The notes under the pieces: generated by a model | The model's input: the letters and a program-made list of their open reading frames with translations, nothing else | Database searches by the model: none | What the model was told of the DNA's origin: nothing | Source of the DNA: JAFDWI01 sp040255345 | GTDB taxonomy: Bacteria; Actinomycetota; Acidimicrobiia; Acidimicrobiales; Iamiaceae | NCBI GenBank assembly: GCA_040255345.1 | Contig: JBDZUV010000158.1 | Coordinates: 1 to 6,225, forward strand | Direction: 5' to 3' | DNA: 6,225 bases | Made by a program: the position numbers and the translations under genes | Shown: positions 5,733 to 6,225 of the stretch, piece after piece | Position numbering within the stretch: position 1 is the stretch's first letter | How the letters are laid out: the number at the start of each line of letters is the position of its first letter

Positions 5733-5797
5733 TCGTCGGGCCGGCCGCCGCAGCGGGGTCGGTCGCCGGTTCGCGGGCCGATGTGGGTATGGTGGGT

Positions 5798-5822
5798 GTG
5801 CGGGCCGCACGCCATTCATTTT
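5798..5822 (+). terminator. Possible intrinsic terminator after cysS
   Basis: A 5-bp stem GTGCG / CGCAC with a GGC loop (5798-5810) is followed by GCC and then ATTCATTTT (5814-5822), the most T-rich stretch in the intergenic region 5733-5910. It lies 65 bases beyond the cysS stop. The stem is short and separated from the T-rich part, so this is a weak call. No other clear signal is seen between cysS and the next gene. Confidence 0.35.
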
Positions 5823-5910
5823 GGCGCGCCCCGAGTTCTGTCTCCGACCGTGAGGAAGCCGCTGCCGGTCCGATCGAGCATCATCGGACCACGCAACGAC
5901 CACCCTGCCT

Positions 5911-6225
5911 ATGCCCATCGTCGCCAACGGGATCTCCAAGATCTTCGGCCCCGATCCACGAAAGGCCTTGAGCTGGATCGAGGGGCAAAGGGCGACCGGT
6001 GTGCCGTTCTCGGCACGAGACACCTTGCGGGACCGCGGCTACACCCTGGCGGTGAACGACGCGACCTTCACGATCGAAGACGGTGAATTCTTCGTCATCA
6101 TGGGCCTGTCGGGCTCGGGCAAGTCGACGCTCGTGCGCACCCTGAACCGGCTGCACGACGCCACCGGCGGCACGGTCGAGGTCAACGGCGTCGACGTCGG
6201 CTCGTTGAGTTCCAAGGAACTGCGC
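5911..6225 (+). CDS. proV: Glycine betaine/proline ABC transporter ATP-binding protein, ProV/OpuAA type (5' part only)
   Basis: ATP-binding subunit of an osmoprotectant importer, acting at the inner face of the membrane. The 105 visible residues begin MPIVANGISKIFGPDPRKAL. The block KIFGPDPRKALSWIEG (10-25) is the N-terminal signature that separates ProV/OpuAA proteins from other ABC ATPases. Then come TLAVNDATFTIEDGEFFVIMG (45-65) and an exact Walker A, GLSGSGKST (65-73), followed by LVRTLNRL, also typical of this family. The Q-loop, signature motif, Walker B and any C-terminal CBS domains lie outside the window. The ATG at 5911 is the first start after an in-frame TGA at 5851 and gives the expected N-terminus. 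No ribosome binding site is visible. Permease and substrate-binding genes would be expected downstream. The frame is open to the edge. Confidence 0.88.
   Translation, partial: MPIVANGISKIFGPDPRKALSWIEGQRATGVPFSARDTLRDRGYTLAVNDATFTIEDGEFFVIMGLSGSGKSTLVRTLNRLHDATGGTVEVNGVDVGSLSSKELR

Noticed and set aside
5740..5771. GC-rich inverted repeat just after the cysS stop (CCGGCC...GCCGG)
   Set aside because: Pairing is broken by mismatches and there is no T-run. Self-complementary CCGG stretches are frequent at this GC content.
5788..5793. TATGGT as a -10 box for proV
   Set aside because: It has no suitable -35 at normal spacing and would leave a leader of over 100 bases containing the candidate cysS terminator.

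Overview
The window is GC-rich with strong G/C preference at third codon positions. Together with a NamH-type muramic acid hydroxylase, this points to a member of the Actinomycetota. The small winged-helix protein and the near absence of Shine-Dalgarno sites look to me like Acidimicrobiia, but that is only a guess from memory. About two thirds is ordinary housekeeping sequence. The left 1.3 kb is a decaying accessory patch.

Left part (1-1369, genes on the minus strand). The left edge may hold the first 28 codons of a small zinc-ribbon protein. Next is a RelE/ParE-type toxin (370-651) behind a damaged antitoxin (648-885) that appears to have lost its middle and carries a one-base frameshift. 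A perfect inverted repeat with 24-bp arms (905-967) follows. It supplies the stop codon of a small winged-helix protein (952-1287). A GC-rich hairpin directly after the murB stop (1337-1369) probably ends the operon described next.

Centre (1370-4230, minus strand). Two genes overlap by 4 bases: a NamH-type UDP-N-acetylmuramate hydroxylase (metallo-beta-lactamase-like N-terminal part plus C-terminal Rieske centre) and then murB. MurB makes UDP-MurNAc and NamH hydroxylates its N-acetyl group to N-glycolyl, so the pair forms a compact module for making and modifying the peptidoglycan precursor. Three tandem 17-bp units lie across the namH start codon.

Right part (4231-6225, plus strand). cysS (cysteinyl-tRNA synthetase) is transcribed divergently from namH, probably as a leaderless mRNA. 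A weak terminator candidate follows, then the first 105 codons of a ProV/OpuAA-type glycine betaine/proline ABC transporter ATPase that runs off the window.

The observations most worth checking are the namH-murB coupling, the 63-bp palindrome with its embedded stop codon, and the toxin with a broken antitoxin. I see no CRISPR array, tRNA, rRNA, transposase or phage gene.
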